From NCBI GenBank assembly GCA_963837805.1, contig CAWIOU010000033.1:1-64000 (forward strand): 64,000 bases of DNA, given 5' to 3'. Positions 20,000 to 29,305 of the stretch are shown piece by piece. Each line of letters starts with the position of its first letter. The first letter of the stretch is position 1. The translations under genes were made by a program, and so were the position numbers. This DNA is from Bog-756 sp963837805. GTDB lineage: Bacteria; Actinomycetota; Acidimicrobiia; Acidimicrobiales; RAAP-2. Below the pieces are notes generated by a model. The model saw only the letters and a program-made list of their open reading frames with translations, had not been told where the DNA came from and searched no databases.

Positions 20000-20044
20000 T
20001 ACAGAACCGGCGGCACGGATCCTTTACAGAGCCGGCGGCACGGA
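20000..20044. promoter_or_regulatory. Tandem 20-bp repeat upstream of jetA
   Basis: TACAGA(A/G)CCGGCGGCACGGA occurs at 20000-20019 and 20025-20044, with one mismatch and a 25-bp period, about 80 bp before the jetA start. The position suggests an operator controlling the defence operon, but no cognate regulator is encoded nearby. Confidence 0.45.
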
Positions 20045-20122
20045 CTACGAGTGGGAACAGGGATCGGGACTCCGGTGGCGCCCTGCCTCCGGCGGTCACA
20101 TCCGACGCCTATCGTTCCCGCC

Positions 20123-21703
20123 ATGAGCCAGCAGCGGCCATGGCGAGCGGTCGACCCCGACCTGTTCCGGTTCACCACTACCGAGCTCCGCGACCTGCAC
20201 ATCGGCCTCATGTCCGCCTTCGATCAGGCGGCGATCGTGGCCCCCGCCCTCAACCTCGACCAGGTGCGGGGGGCGCTGCGTACGGTGGGGTGGGAAGAAT
20301 GGGTGGACGACGCCTCGCTGCAACGCGCCCTGACCGCGCTGGTCGGATGGGGCCTGCTCGACGCCACCCAGGACCACGGGGCGGTCTACAGCACCCCGGA
20401 GGAGTTCGAGCGGAAAAACCTCCAGTGGTCGCTCACGCCCCGGGGAGAGGCGGGGATCAGCGGCCTCCTCCACGCCCTCGACAGTCTCAGACACGCGGTC
20501 GGACTACAGCCGGCGGTCCTCGACGCCATCGGCGACGGTCTGGGTGACCTGGCCGATCTCCTCGAGCAGCCGTACACCGACGCACTCGATGCCCGCATCC
20601 ACCTCCGCCTGGCCGAGGTCGAAGGTCATCACTCGTCCTTGCTGGTCAGTGTGCGACAGTTCAACGGGCACCTCCAGCGCCTGCTCCGGGAGGAGGCGGC
20701 CGACGAGTCGGTATTCGCCGACGTCAAAGCCAAGACCGTCTCCTACCTGAAGGAGTATGTGGACGGGGTGGAAGGGCCCCAGCAGCGGCTGGCCGTGGCC
20801 ATCGATCGGCTGGCCGAGGCCGGCGTGGCCACCCTGTTCGACCGAGCGTTGCGGGGCGCCAACTTGGCCCCTGTGGCCGGCGGAGACCCGGCGCCAGCTT
20901 GGATCGAGCGGCGCCGGCAGCGCTGGGAGGCCCTCCGCTCCTGGTTCGCGCCGACCGACGCCGGTGTCCCCCGGATCGAAGGGCTCCTGGACATCGCCCG
21001 GAGCGCCATCATCGAGCTTCTCCGCGTCCTCGAGCGACGGTGGGACAACAAGCGGCGATCGGTATCGGTGGCCAACGACTTTCGCCGGCTGGCCGGGTGG
21101 TTCGCCGAGGCTCCCGGTGACGACGAGGCCCAGGCTCTGTTCAGCGCCGCATTCGGTCTGTGGCCGGCCCGCCACGCCCATCTCCTTCCCCTCGATGGTG
21201 AGGAACGATCAGCTTCGACGGGATGGGCCCAGGCCAGTCCGGTGGACGTTGCCCCCGCACTGCGGTCGAGCGGCACTCTTTCGTTTCGTGGCCGGGCCAG
21301 GCGGGTGGAAGACCCTGGGCGCGACCGGGCATGGCGGCAGCGCCTGCAGGCCGAAGCGTTGGCCGCCCACGACGACCTGCGGGCCTCGCTCACCACCTCT
21401 GGGCGGGTCCCCCTCTCCTCGTTCGGCCGGCTGCCGGTCGAGGCCTTCGACGAACTGCTCGACCTGTTGGCTACCGGCCTCGAGGCGCCCGAAGCGGAGG
21501 ACGGGAGCCGGCGGGCCCTGTCGATCGACGGCTCGGTGGAGGTCGTCCTGTGGCCGTCCCCCGATGACCGGCTGTTCGCCATCGAGACCGACGACGGCCG
21601 GTTCCGAGGCCCCGACTTCGGCGTGTCCATCACCCTGTCCGCCGGATCGGACGGATTCGCCTCCGACCTCGTCACCCAGCCTGTCGAGGCCACCGGTGCC
21701 TGA
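20123..21703 (+). CDS. jetA: Wadjet-like JetA, TIGR02677/DUF2397 family
   Basis: The protein has 526 residues. The start is ATG 20123 (MSQQRPWRAV), since upstream codons fall in the repeat region. The N-terminal third has winged-helix character (TALVGWGLLDATQDHGAVYST), the middle is helical, fitting the kleisin-like role of JetA in MukF/ScpA-like complexes. The family call rests on overall pattern, length and the gene set: TIGR02677, 02678, 02680, 02679 in tandem is the Wadjet type III arrangement as I recall it. In Wadjet, JetABC form an SMC-like motor that senses circular plasmids and JetD cuts them. The gene overlaps jetB by 8 nt. Confidence 0.85.
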   Translation: MSQQRPWRAVDPDLFRFTTTELRDLHIGLMSAFDQAAIVAPALNLDQVRGALRTVGWEEWVDDASLQRALTALVGWGLLDATQDHGAVYSTPEEFERKNLQWSLTPRGEAGISGLLHALDSLRHAVGLQPAVLDAIGDGLGDLADLLEQPYTDALDARIHLRLAEVEGHHSSLLVSVRQFNGHLQRLLREEAADESVFADVKAKTVSYLKEYVDGVEGPQQRLAVAIDRLAEAGVATLFDRALRGANLAPVAGGDPAPAWIERRRQRWEALRSWFAPTDAGVPRIEGLLDIARSAIIELLRVLERRWDNKRRSVSVANDFRRLAGWFAEAPGDDEAQALFSAAFGLWPARHAHLLPLDGEERSASTGWAQASPVDVAPALRSSGTLSFRGRARRVEDPGRDRAWRQRLQAEALAAHDDLRASLTTSGRVPLSSFGRLPVEAFDELLDLLATGLEAPEAEDGSRRALSIDGSVEVVLWPSPDDRLFAIETDDGRFRGPDFGVSITLSAGSDGFASDLVTQPVEATGA

Positions 21704-22934
21704 AACGTCGCTAGCCGACCAGCATGCCCGCGAGCGGTCTCGGGCCATCAAGGAGCTCCTGGCCCGGCCCATTCTCGATGTGGATTCCGACCCCGATCGC
21801 TTCGGACTGGTCGTCCGCCACCACGAGTGGCTGGCCGACTGGTTCGAGACGACCTGTGGGTGGCAGCTATCCGTCGACATCGGTGCCGGCTTCGCCCGAC
21901 TGTCCAAGCGGTCGGCCCACCCCGATCCCACCCGGCCTCTCCGCCGATCGAGAGGGGCCCGGGCGCCGTTCGATCGGCGCCGCCTCCAGTTGCTCTGCCT
22001 GGTCTGCGCCGAGTTGGTCCGGCGGCCGGTGACCACGATCGGACTGCTGGCCCAGGCCCTCACGTCCGAGGCCGAGTTCGACAGCAGTCGGTACGGGGAT
22101 CGTTCGTCGTTCGTCGACGCCCTCCTGGTCCTGGGCGAGTGGGGGGTGGTGCGGGCCACCGCCGGCACCGTCGAGGCATTCCTGGAGGACGAGCGGGGAA
22201 ATGCCATCCTGGCCGCCGACACCGCCCGCCTCCATCGCCTGTTGGTCAGCACCAATGCCCCCAGCCGCATCGGGGACGCGGCCGACCCGACCGACGCGAC
22301 GGCTTTCCTGCTGGCGGAACCCCGCTACGGCGACACCTCCCGAGACCCGGGTGCTGCTCCCGAGGAACAGCGGCTGCGGTGGACCCGGCACAGCATCGCC
22401 CGTCGGGTCTTCGACGACCCGGTGGTGCTGCTGTCCGACCTGAGCCAGGCCGAGCGCGACTACCTGCTCCACTCGTCGGGGCGCGCCTGGCTACGCCAAC
22501 GGGTGGCCGAGGCCGGCTTCGAGCTCGAGGAGCGGGCCGAGGGGGTGCTGGCCGTCGACCCTGAGGCGATCGCCACCGACCTCCAGTTCCCTGCTCCCTT
22601 CGGCAACGCCTATCAGCTGGCCCTGCTGCTCATCGACCGCCTCGTCACCGCTGACGCTGATGGCCGTCGCACGATCGGCGTCCTGTCTCCCACCGCTCTG
22701 CATCGTGCTGTGGCCGACGTGCTGGGCAACCATCCCGGATGGGCCAAGGGCCAGCGCGAGGGCGACGGTCCTGCCGCCCTGGCCGAGGAGGCTGTCGGCC
22801 TCCTGCTCTCGTTCGGCCTGGCCCGACGGGACGATGACGGATCGGTGATCGGCCTGCCTGTCGTTGCTCGTTACCGGGTCAGTGAGCCGATCACATCCCC
22901 TCCGTCGCCCAGCCTCTTCGAGGAGTACGCATGA
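21696..22934 (+). CDS. jetB: Wadjet-like JetB, TIGR02678/DUF2398 family
   Basis: The protein has 412 residues, starting at GTG 21696 inside the end of jetA; this start gives SLADQHARERSRAIKELLARP, a typical N-terminal helix, and translational coupling. RPFDRRRLQLLCLVCAEL-like and LRWTRHSIARRVFDDPVVL segments fit the DUF2398 group. The C-terminal part (LAEEAVGLLLSFGLARRD) looks winged-helix. JetB is the accessory subunit (KITE/MukE-like) of the SMC-like complex. The stop overlaps the jetC start (ATGA). Confidence 0.85.
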   Translation: MPETSLADQHARERSRAIKELLARPILDVDSDPDRFGLVVRHHEWLADWFETTCGWQLSVDIGAGFARLSKRSAHPDPTRPLRRSRGARAPFDRRRLQLLCLVCAELVRRPVTTIGLLAQALTSEAEFDSSRYGDRSSFVDALLVLGEWGVVRATAGTVEAFLEDERGNAILAADTARLHRLLVSTNAPSRIGDAADPTDATAFLLAEPRYGDTSRDPGAAPEEQRLRWTRHSIARRVFDDPVVLLSDLSQAERDYLLHSSGRAWLRQRVAEAGFELEERAEGVLAVDPEAIATDLQFPAPFGNAYQLALLLIDRLVTADADGRRTIGVLSPTALHRAVADVLGNHPGWAKGQREGDGPAALAEEAVGLLLSFGLARRDDDGSVIGLPVVARYRVSEPITSPPSPSLFEEYA

Positions 22935-25900
22935 CGACCATCGCAGCTGCACCGACCCCTGCCACCCTGGCCGCTCTGACCCAACGTTGGACGCCGACCC
23001 GGGCTGGTCTGGTCGCCCTCTGGCGTTACTGGGACGAGACGTTCACCTTCCACGCCGGCCGCCTGCTGCTGCGTGGCCCGAACGGCTCGGGCAAGTCGAT
23101 GGCCCTGGAGCTGCTGCTGCCCTTCCTCCTTGACGGGGACGCCTCCCCCAGCCGCCTCACCTCGTCGACCAAGTCGAGGGGGGGACTGTACGAACGGGTG
23201 GTGGCCGGAGGCGACGACCCGGGACGGACGGGCTTCGCCTGGGTCGAATTCCGCCGGGGGGAGGACGAGGTGTTCACGGTCGGCGCCAGACTACGGGCCT
23301 CGGCGTCGGCCCGGAAGGTGGAGACGACCCTCTTCACGACGACCCAGGCGGTCGGCACCGAGCTCCAACTCCTCGACGAATCCCGGGAGCCCTTGTCGGG
23401 CAAAGCGCTCAAAGCAGCCATTGGCGACCGCGGGCAGGTCAACTCCACCGCTGCTGATCACCGCAACGCCATCCGTGACCGACTCTTCCCCGGGTTCAGC
23501 GAGGATCGGTACGCCTCGGTGATCACTGCCCTCTTGGCCCTCCGGAAAGAGAAGCTCTCCCAGAACCTGGACCTGGCCAAGTTGTCCGAAGTCCTCACCG
23601 ACGCCCTGCCGCCGATCGACGAGCACGAACTGGCCGTGGTGGCCGAAGGCTTCGAGCGACTCGATCGCCGCCGCGACGAGCTGTCGGCCCTGGAGGCAGA
23701 GGTGGCCGCCGTCGCTGCTCTGGCCCGCCGCCAGCGCACTTATGCCCGGGCGGTGGTGGCCGGCGTGGCCGACGAGGTGCGCGAGGCAGAGTCCCGACGC
23801 GACGCGATAACCCGGGCCGAGCGGGAGGCGAGCTCGACGCTCCAAGAGGCCATCGATCGCGACCGGAGCGCCGAGGAACAGGCGCGGGCGCTGGATGACC
23901 GGCTGGCCGATATCGAGGTGGAGGTAGAGACCCGCCACGCCAGCAAGGCCTACCGCAAGGGTGTCGAGCTTGACCACCTGCGCGGTGAGGAACGCCAGCG
24001 ACGCGAGCAGGCCGATCGGGACCACCGAGCGGTGGTAGAGCGGTCGGCGGCCCTGACCACCCGGGCCAGCGAACTCGGTCAGGCGGAGGACCTACGCCAG
24101 GCGGCGGTGGGCAACCTGACGACGGCCTCCGACGACGTCCATCAGGTCGCCTCCGGCCTGGGCGCCGATCATCTCCGCCAGGAGATGTCGGTGGCATCCG
24201 GCACCGAGGGGGGCGAGGCCTTCGGGCTGGCCTGGGTGGGCGCTCGGCGTCGACAGATCGGGGAGGTGCGGGGAGCCATCGGTCGACACAGCGAGGCGGT
24301 GATGCGGCGGGGCTTCGAGGAGGAGCGGCTCAGCGGAGATCAGGAGATGTACGACCGAGCTCTCACCGTTCTGTCCGAGGCCGAGTCGGCACAACAGGCG
24401 ATGACGGAGTCCTACAACAGTGACGTGGCGGGCTGGGCACGCGCCTCGAGTGCCTTCGACACCGACCAGGTCCTGGGCGATCTCGGGCGCCCTCCGTTCG
24501 AACCCGAAGAGGTCGAGGCAGTAGTCAACCGGCTACGGACGGCTCTCGAAGCCGGGCACGCCGTTGCCATCCGGGACCTGGAGGAACTTCGCCACGAGGT
24601 CGTTGACCGGCAGTCATCGCTGCTCGATGAGAAGGCCCATCTCGACGCCGGTCGCCAGTCCGACCCCGAGCCGCCGACCTGGCGGGACAACCGGGAAGGC
24701 CGATCCGGAGCGCCACTGTGGCGCCTGGTGGAGCTGGTGCCCGGGGTGGGGAGAGCGGAGGTCGACGGGGTGGAAGCCGCCCTCAACGCCGCCGGCCTGC
24801 TCGATGCCTGGGTGTCGCCCGACGGGGTGGTCGATGTCTCCGCCCACGACCTCGAGCTGGTGCCCGGGGCGGAGAAAGCGGAGGTCGGGGGCCGTACCCT
24901 CGCCGACATCCTGGTGCCCCTGCCCGGCGGTGCGGTGGCTTCCGATCGGGTGGCCGCCGTGCTGGCCTCGATCCCGGTGGGCCCGCACGCCGGCCCGATC
25001 GCCGTCGGCGAAGGCGCTGAGGTGCTGATCGGGACCGACGGCTCCTTTCGACTGGGCAACGCGGTGGGCCGTGCTCCGGACGGCGCGGCCATCCTCCTCG
25101 GCGCCGAGGCCCGGGAGCGCCGTCGCCTCCAACGGCTTTCAGAGGTGGTCGCCGCCTTGGCCGAGGTGCAGGCGGAGCTTGACCGTATCCAGCGAGCTCG
25201 CGACGGGCTCGACCGCGATCGACGGGCCGCCGATGCCCATCTCGACGCCCTTCCCTCGTCGACTCGCCTTCGCCAGGCTGTCCACGACACTGAGGCTGCG
25301 TCCCAGCGGGTCGTCGATGCCGAGGGCCGGGTGGGAGCCTCCGCCATCCGGCTCCGGGCAGCGGAGGCTTCGGTACGCGAGGCGCTGCGAGCACTGACCT
25401 CGGCTGCGGCCGGCCACGGCCTGCCAACCTCGCCGGACGACCTCGACCGGGTGGAGGAGGAGCTCTTCCATTTGGAACGTACGATCCATACCTGGGCAAA
25501 GCGGAGCCACGAGCTGGCCGGTGCCCAGCTTCGCTTCATCGACCGGTCCACCGCCCACACCGAGGCCACCGAGCTCTTTGCCGCGGCAGAGAAGACGTCG
25601 GAGCGGTCGCGGCGTGAGGCCAAGGACGCCAAGGTCAGGCTGGGTACCCTCGAGGCCACCGCCGGCGTCGAGCACAAGACTGTCCTGGCCGAGCTCGAGC
25701 GGCTCCAGGAGGAGTCCCGGAAGAGCAAGGGTGCACGCCAGGACCTCGAGGATGCGCGGCGCGCGCTGAGTCGACAGATCGGGACCCTCACCACCACTGT
25801 TGCTCAAGCCGAGCAGGAGCGTTTCGAGGCCGGGACCCGGCGAGATGCGGCTCACGAGCGCTTCGTCGCCCTGGCCGGCGACGGGCTCCTGGCCGAGGCG

Positions 25901-26968
25901 GAGGTGGGCCACGACGGCTCACTCGACGGGGTGACCGCTGTGCTGGCCGCGGCCCGTGCGGTGGCGGCCGACCTCGAGGATGGGTCCGACGACACGGCCA
26001 GACAGCGGTCGTCATCTCAGGTCGACGACAGCCTTCACGCGGCCCGGGCGGCGCTCTCGGGGCACGCGGACCTGAGCCGAGAGCTCGGGGAACATGGCTG
26101 GTGGGTACTCCGGACAACTGTCAACGGCTTCCGTCAGTCGGTCCTCGCGCTCCATCGGAAGCTCCGGATCGACCTGTCCGAGGGCCGGGCCGACCTGGCC
26201 GCGGAGGAGGAGCGCCTGTTCGAGCAGACCCTGGCCGGCAGTATCCGACGGTCGTTGGCCAACCGGATCCGCCAGGCCAATCACCTGGTGGCCGGCATCA
26301 ACGACCAACTGGGGGCGGTGCGGACGGCGGCCGCCGGTGTGGCCGTGCGCCTCAACTGGGAGGTCGATCCCGACCAACCGGCCGCCGTTCGATCGGCGCG
26401 CTCCCTCCTCTTGAAGGACCGGGTCACCGACGAGGAACGCCGGGACCTCCAGGAGTTCGTGCGGGCCCGCGTCGACCAGGCTCGGGCCGAGCTCGAGCAC
26501 CACGCCCCCTGGGAGGCCCGCCTTCGCGAGTCGCTCGACTACCGCGCGTGGCATCGGTTCACCCTCCAGATTTCCCACCGGGACTGGGAGGGCTGGCAAC
26601 CGGCCACTCCGAAACGGATGCAGCGGCTCTCCACCGGGGAGCGATCGATCGCCCTCCACCTCCCCATGTTGGCCTCCATCGCCGCCCACTACACCGACGA
26701 GGACGGTCGACCGTCGGGGTGTCCCCGGTTGATCCTGCTCGATGAGCTCTTCGCCGGCGTGGATGCGGCCAACCGGGCCATGCTGTTCGGGACCTTTACC
26801 GACTGGGATCTCGACGCCGTCTTCACCAGCGATCACGAGTGGTGCCAATACGCGACGCTGAGCGGTATCGCCATCCACCACCTGCATCCACCCGACGGCG
26901 ACGGGCCCCTGGTCTCCACCCGGTTCACTTGGGACGGGCGCCGCCGGGTCATCGACTCATCGGCGTGA
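22931..26968 (+). CDS. jetC: Wadjet-like JetC, SMC/SbcC/MukB-like ATPase, TIGR02680 family
   Basis: The protein has 1345 residues. Walker A is GPNGSGKS at residues 49-56. Long heptad-rich, Glu/Arg/Ala-rich stretches (about 240-470 and 700-1060) form two coiled-coil arms around a central hinge-like domain (about 530-700). At the C-terminus the ABC signature LSTGERSIALHL (about 1230) and Walker B LILLDELFAGVDAAN (about 1267) complete the split ATPase head. The order and length match the SMC-like motor of Wadjet. No frameshift is seen in 4 kb. It should bind and extrude DNA as a dimer with JetA and JetB. It overlaps both neighbours by 4 nt. Confidence 0.92.
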   Translation: MTTIAAAPTPATLAALTQRWTPTRAGLVALWRYWDETFTFHAGRLLLRGPNGSGKSMALELLLPFLLDGDASPSRLTSSTKSRGGLYERVVAGGDDPGRTGFAWVEFRRGEDEVFTVGARLRASASARKVETTLFTTTQAVGTELQLLDESREPLSGKALKAAIGDRGQVNSTAADHRNAIRDRLFPGFSEDRYASVITALLALRKEKLSQNLDLAKLSEVLTDALPPIDEHELAVVAEGFERLDRRRDELSALEAEVAAVAALARRQRTYARAVVAGVADEVREAESRRDAITRAEREASSTLQEAIDRDRSAEEQARALDDRLADIEVEVETRHASKAYRKGVELDHLRGEERQRREQADRDHRAVVERSAALTTRASELGQAEDLRQAAVGNLTTASDDVHQVASGLGADHLRQEMSVASGTEGGEAFGLAWVGARRRQIGEVRGAIGRHSEAVMRRGFEEERLSGDQEMYDRALTVLSEAESAQQAMTESYNSDVAGWARASSAFDTDQVLGDLGRPPFEPEEVEAVVNRLRTALEAGHAVAIRDLEELRHEVVDRQSSLLDEKAHLDAGRQSDPEPPTWRDNREGRSGAPLWRLVELVPGVGRAEVDGVEAALNAAGLLDAWVSPDGVVDVSAHDLELVPGAEKAEVGGRTLADILVPLPGGAVASDRVAAVLASIPVGPHAGPIAVGEGAEVLIGTDGSFRLGNAVGRAPDGAAILLGAEARERRRLQRLSEVVAALAEVQAELDRIQRARDGLDRDRRAADAHLDALPSSTRLRQAVHDTEAASQRVVDAEGRVGASAIRLRAAEASVREALRALTSAAAGHGLPTSPDDLDRVEEELFHLERTIHTWAKRSHELAGAQLRFIDRSTAHTEATELFAAAEKTSERSRREAKDAKVRLGTLEATAGVEHKTVLAELERLQEESRKSKGARQDLEDARRALSRQIGTLTTTVAQAEQERFEAGTRRDAAHERFVALAGDGLLAEAEVGHDGSLDGVTAVLAAARAVAADLEDGSDDTARQRSSSQVDDSLHAARAALSGHADLSRELGEHGWWVLRTTVNGFRQSVLALHRKLRIDLSEGRADLAAEEERLFEQTLAGSIRRSLANRIRQANHLVAGINDQLGAVRTAAAGVAVRLNWEVDPDQPAAVRSARSLLLKDRVTDEERRDLQEFVRARVDQARAELEHHAPWEARLRESLDYRAWHRFTLQISHRDWEGWQPATPKRMQRLSTGERSIALHLPMLASIAAHYTDEDGRPSGCPRLILLDELFAGVDAANRAMLFGTFTDWDLDAVFTSDHEWCQYATLSGIAIHHLHPPDGDGPLVSTRFTWDGRRRVIDSSA

Positions 26969-28212
26969 CCGAATCGGATTCGGCTACCCGCCGGCTGGGG
27001 GTGCCAGGCCTGGCTCCGCTGGTAGCCGAGTTGTCCCGTCGTTTCGAGGACGGCTCCCCGGTGTCAGGGGTCACGATGCGTGATCTGGACGAGGAGCAGC
27101 GGGGTGCGATCGCCGATCTGCTCGGCCGTGATCGGCTGCCCGGCCGGACCGTCCAATTGAAGGTCGCCACGCTGGTCGCCGTCCTCGGCCTTGGTAGCGG
27201 CGACGACCTGCGCAGTGTGGTCGAAAAGATCGTCGGTCCTCTCGGCGACCGGAAGGCCGATCGGGAGGAGCGGCGACGGCAGCGCGCCCGCCTGTGGTCG
27301 TGGTGTGCCGAGCAGATCGAAGGGGTGCCCCTCCTGGCCGCCACCGAACAGTCGTCGGGTTGGTTGGACCAGCTTCGCCAGACTGGGGTGCGCGGTGGGG
27401 ACGACGGTGAACATGCCTTCCGTCATCGGCTGGAGCAGGCGGTGAAGGTGTTGAGCATTCTCCCGCTGGAAGAGACGGTCTCACTGGCGTCGTTCGCGGA
27501 TGACCGGCTCGCCGATCCACACGCCCTGGATCGAGGCGGCATATTGGAGGCCATGGTCCTCGACGCTCTTTCCATTGGCCTCGGAATCGAGCGCCCCCGG
27601 GACGCCGAATCGGTGCGGCAGCTGTGGGAACTGGTAGGCGTGGTCCCCGATCATCTGTCCTCCACGGTGACAGTACTGGGCCTTCGCCCCATCGGCGTTG
27701 GAGACCTGGCCGGGTGGTTGCGCAACTGCGCCGATGTGGGCGAGCCCGCTGTGCTCACCCTGGCCCAGCTCCGGCGGTGGCCGATGAAGGCGCTCCACCG
27801 ATCGGAACTCATCTACGTGGTGGAGAACCCATCGCTCATCAGCGATGCCGCCTCGGGAGGGTGGTCGGGCGCGCCGATCATCTGCAGTTCGGGACGCCCG
27901 AGTGTCGCCGTGGTCACCCTGATCCGACAGCTCGGAGCCGACGGAGCAGCTTGTCGACAGCACGCCGACTTCGACGCCGCCGGGCTGGGGATAACCGGCT
28001 GGTTGGCCGATCGGGCCGGGACCACCCCATGGCTGATGACAGCCGACGCCTACCGGGCCGCGGTTGCGGTAGAGCGCCGCCGGGTGCCCCTTCACGGAGC
28101 AGTGCCCGAGACACCCTGGGACCCGCTGTTGGCGCGGGCGATGAATAACGAAGGTGTGGCCGTTTACGAAGAAGAGGTCCGGCTCAACCTCCTTAGCGTC
28201 ATGGAGTCCTGA
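26965..28212 (+). CDS. jetD: Wadjet-like JetD nuclease, TIGR02679/DUF2399 family
   Basis: The protein has 415 residues; the GTG at 26965 overlaps the jetC stop (GTGA). The C-terminal third has a Toprim-like acidic motif HADFDAAGL (Asp at about 334 and 336) after a beta strand, as expected of the topoisomerase VI-like nuclease domain that DUF2399 represents. The upstream region includes GAPIICSSGRPSVAVV, a strand-turn common to these Toprim folds. JetD cleaves plasmid DNA once the SMC motor stalls in Wadjet. The gene closes the operon. Confidence 0.88.
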   Translation: MTESDSATRRLGVPGLAPLVAELSRRFEDGSPVSGVTMRDLDEEQRGAIADLLGRDRLPGRTVQLKVATLVAVLGLGSGDDLRSVVEKIVGPLGDRKADREERRRQRARLWSWCAEQIEGVPLLAATEQSSGWLDQLRQTGVRGGDDGEHAFRHRLEQAVKVLSILPLEETVSLASFADDRLADPHALDRGGILEAMVLDALSIGLGIERPRDAESVRQLWELVGVVPDHLSSTVTVLGLRPIGVGDLAGWLRNCADVGEPAVLTLAQLRRWPMKALHRSELIYVVENPSLISDAASGGWSGAPIICSSGRPSVAVVTLIRQLGADGAACRQHADFDAAGLGITGWLADRAGTTPWLMTADAYRAAVAVERRRVPLHGAVPETPWDPLLARAMNNEGVAVYEEEVRLNLLSVMES

Positions 28213-28600
28213 CGTCGGCAGGCGTCTCAACGGATTGGTCGTCGGGTCGCCGTGGCGTCATTCCGATCTCGTCGAGAAAACCGGCCAACGAGGTCTGTGG
28301 TGGCTGGCGGTCGGTAGACGAGGGTCGGGCGAGCCGGAAGTACACCCGGAGAGCCAAGTCCGGAGGGAGGTCGGCGGCGGCGGCCTCGCAGATCCTGCAC
28401 ATCTCGGCGTCCCATCCCGACTCCCGTCGCTTCCAGCACGAGCGCCACCCACGCAAGGGTCACGTGGTCCCCGAGGCGCTCGCCCTGTTGACCCATGTCT
28501 GCGGTCGCCCGGTGTCAGCCGACAGGATCCCCGAGGCCGTACGAGCCGGCGGCGACTCCGATCTCGAGTAAGGCGCGATCCTCCACTTTGAACTGTCACC
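28199..28600 (-). other. Unassigned stretch with possible antisense gene remnant
   Basis: Between jetD and the antitoxin the minus strand has coding-like pieces: VEDRALLEIGVAAGSYGLGD from about 28,583, then GERLGDHVTLAWVALVLEA, then CRICEAAAADLPPDLALRVYFRLA down to 28,199, each in a different frame. Together they may be a broken small gene of about 110-130 residues. I recognise no family. If it is real it is convergent with jetD. Confidence 0.25.
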
Positions 28601-28643
28601 TCCGGTGGTGTACACATGTGGCTCTATGTGCTACCATGAGCCC

Positions 28644-28889
28644 ATGGGAAGCTCGATTTCGGTCCGCGACCTGCGGAATACGGTGAGCCAAGTGCTCCGG
28701 CGGGTCGAAGCGGGCGAGCGGTTGACTGTTACCGTCGACCGGCGTCCGGTCGCAGAAATCGTGCCATTGCGCCGGCGGTGGACGGTGCCGGCGGACGAGG
28801 CTTTCGCCATTGCATCTCGTCACGCTGCCGACCGGAGGCTCCTCCGAGAGGTTCGGGGTCTGTTGCCGGATACGACCGACGACGTATGA
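28644..28889 (+). CDS. Type II antitoxin, Phd/YefM family
   Basis: The protein has 81 residues from ATG 28644. SISVRDLRNTVSQVLRRVEAGE and TVDRRPVAEIVPL are the conserved DNA-binding N-terminal core of Phd/YefM antitoxins; the C-terminal tail (ADRRLLREVRGLL) would wrap the toxin. It overlaps the toxin gene (ATGA). Such antitoxins repress their own promoter; the palindrome GTGTACAC some 35 bp upstream is a candidate site. An alternative GTG upstream has no support. Confidence 0.9.
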   Translation: MGSSISVRDLRNTVSQVLRRVEAGERLTVTVDRRPVAEIVPLRRRWTVPADEAFAIASRHAADRRLLREVRGLLPDTTDDV

Positions 28890-29269
28890 GGGCCCTCCTC
28901 GACACCTCGTTCTTTGTCGCCACGGAATCGGGACGATCCCTTGGTGAGATGGACGGGGTGACCGAGACCGAGGTCTCGGTGGTGACCATCGCCGAGCTGA
29001 CTCTCGGTGTGCTCATGGCCAGCGATGCTGATCGACCGGCGCGGGTGGAAACGCTCTCGGCGGTCGAGTCGACGTGGGACCCGTTGCCGGTTGACGCGGA
29101 GGTGGCGCGCCAGTTCGCGCGAATCGTCGCAGCCCTGCGTGCCGATGGCCGGCGGATACCAATCCTGGATGCACTCGTAGCGGCTACCGCCCTTGTTGAG
29201 CAGATCCCGGTAGTTACCCAGGATCAGGACTATGACGCCATTCCAGAGGTCGAGGTCATCCAGGTCTAA
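28886..29269 (+). CDS. vapC: VapC-type PIN-domain toxin
   Basis: The protein has 127 residues, starting at ATG 28886 in overlap with the antitoxin stop. The PIN-domain acidic residues are in place: Asp6 (ALLDTS), Glu37 (TIAELTLG), Asp95 (ILDALVAATA), and Asp113/115 (TQDQDYD). VapC toxins are Mg-dependent RNases that cut tRNA or rRNA. The pair stabilises the island or supports abortive defence beside Wadjet. The sequence is intact, so the toxin is probably active. Confidence 0.93.
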   Translation: MRALLDTSFFVATESGRSLGEMDGVTETEVSVVTIAELTLGVLMASDADRPARVETLSAVESTWDPLPVDAEVARQFARIVAALRADGRRIPILDALVAATALVEQIPVVTQDQDYDAIPEVEVIQV

Positions 29270-29305
29270 TTTGCAGTAAACGTCGGCATGGTCGGAGTGT
29301 GCGGA

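Larger units (their letters stand above)
19351..20122. other. Island left border and upstream region of the Wadjet operon
   Basis: No gene is apparent. The stretch contains the left island repeat with the tRNA-Arg half (19408-19675), GGTTCTCA half-sites (19811-19836) and a tandem 20-bp repeat (20000-20044) before jetA. Confidence 0.6.
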
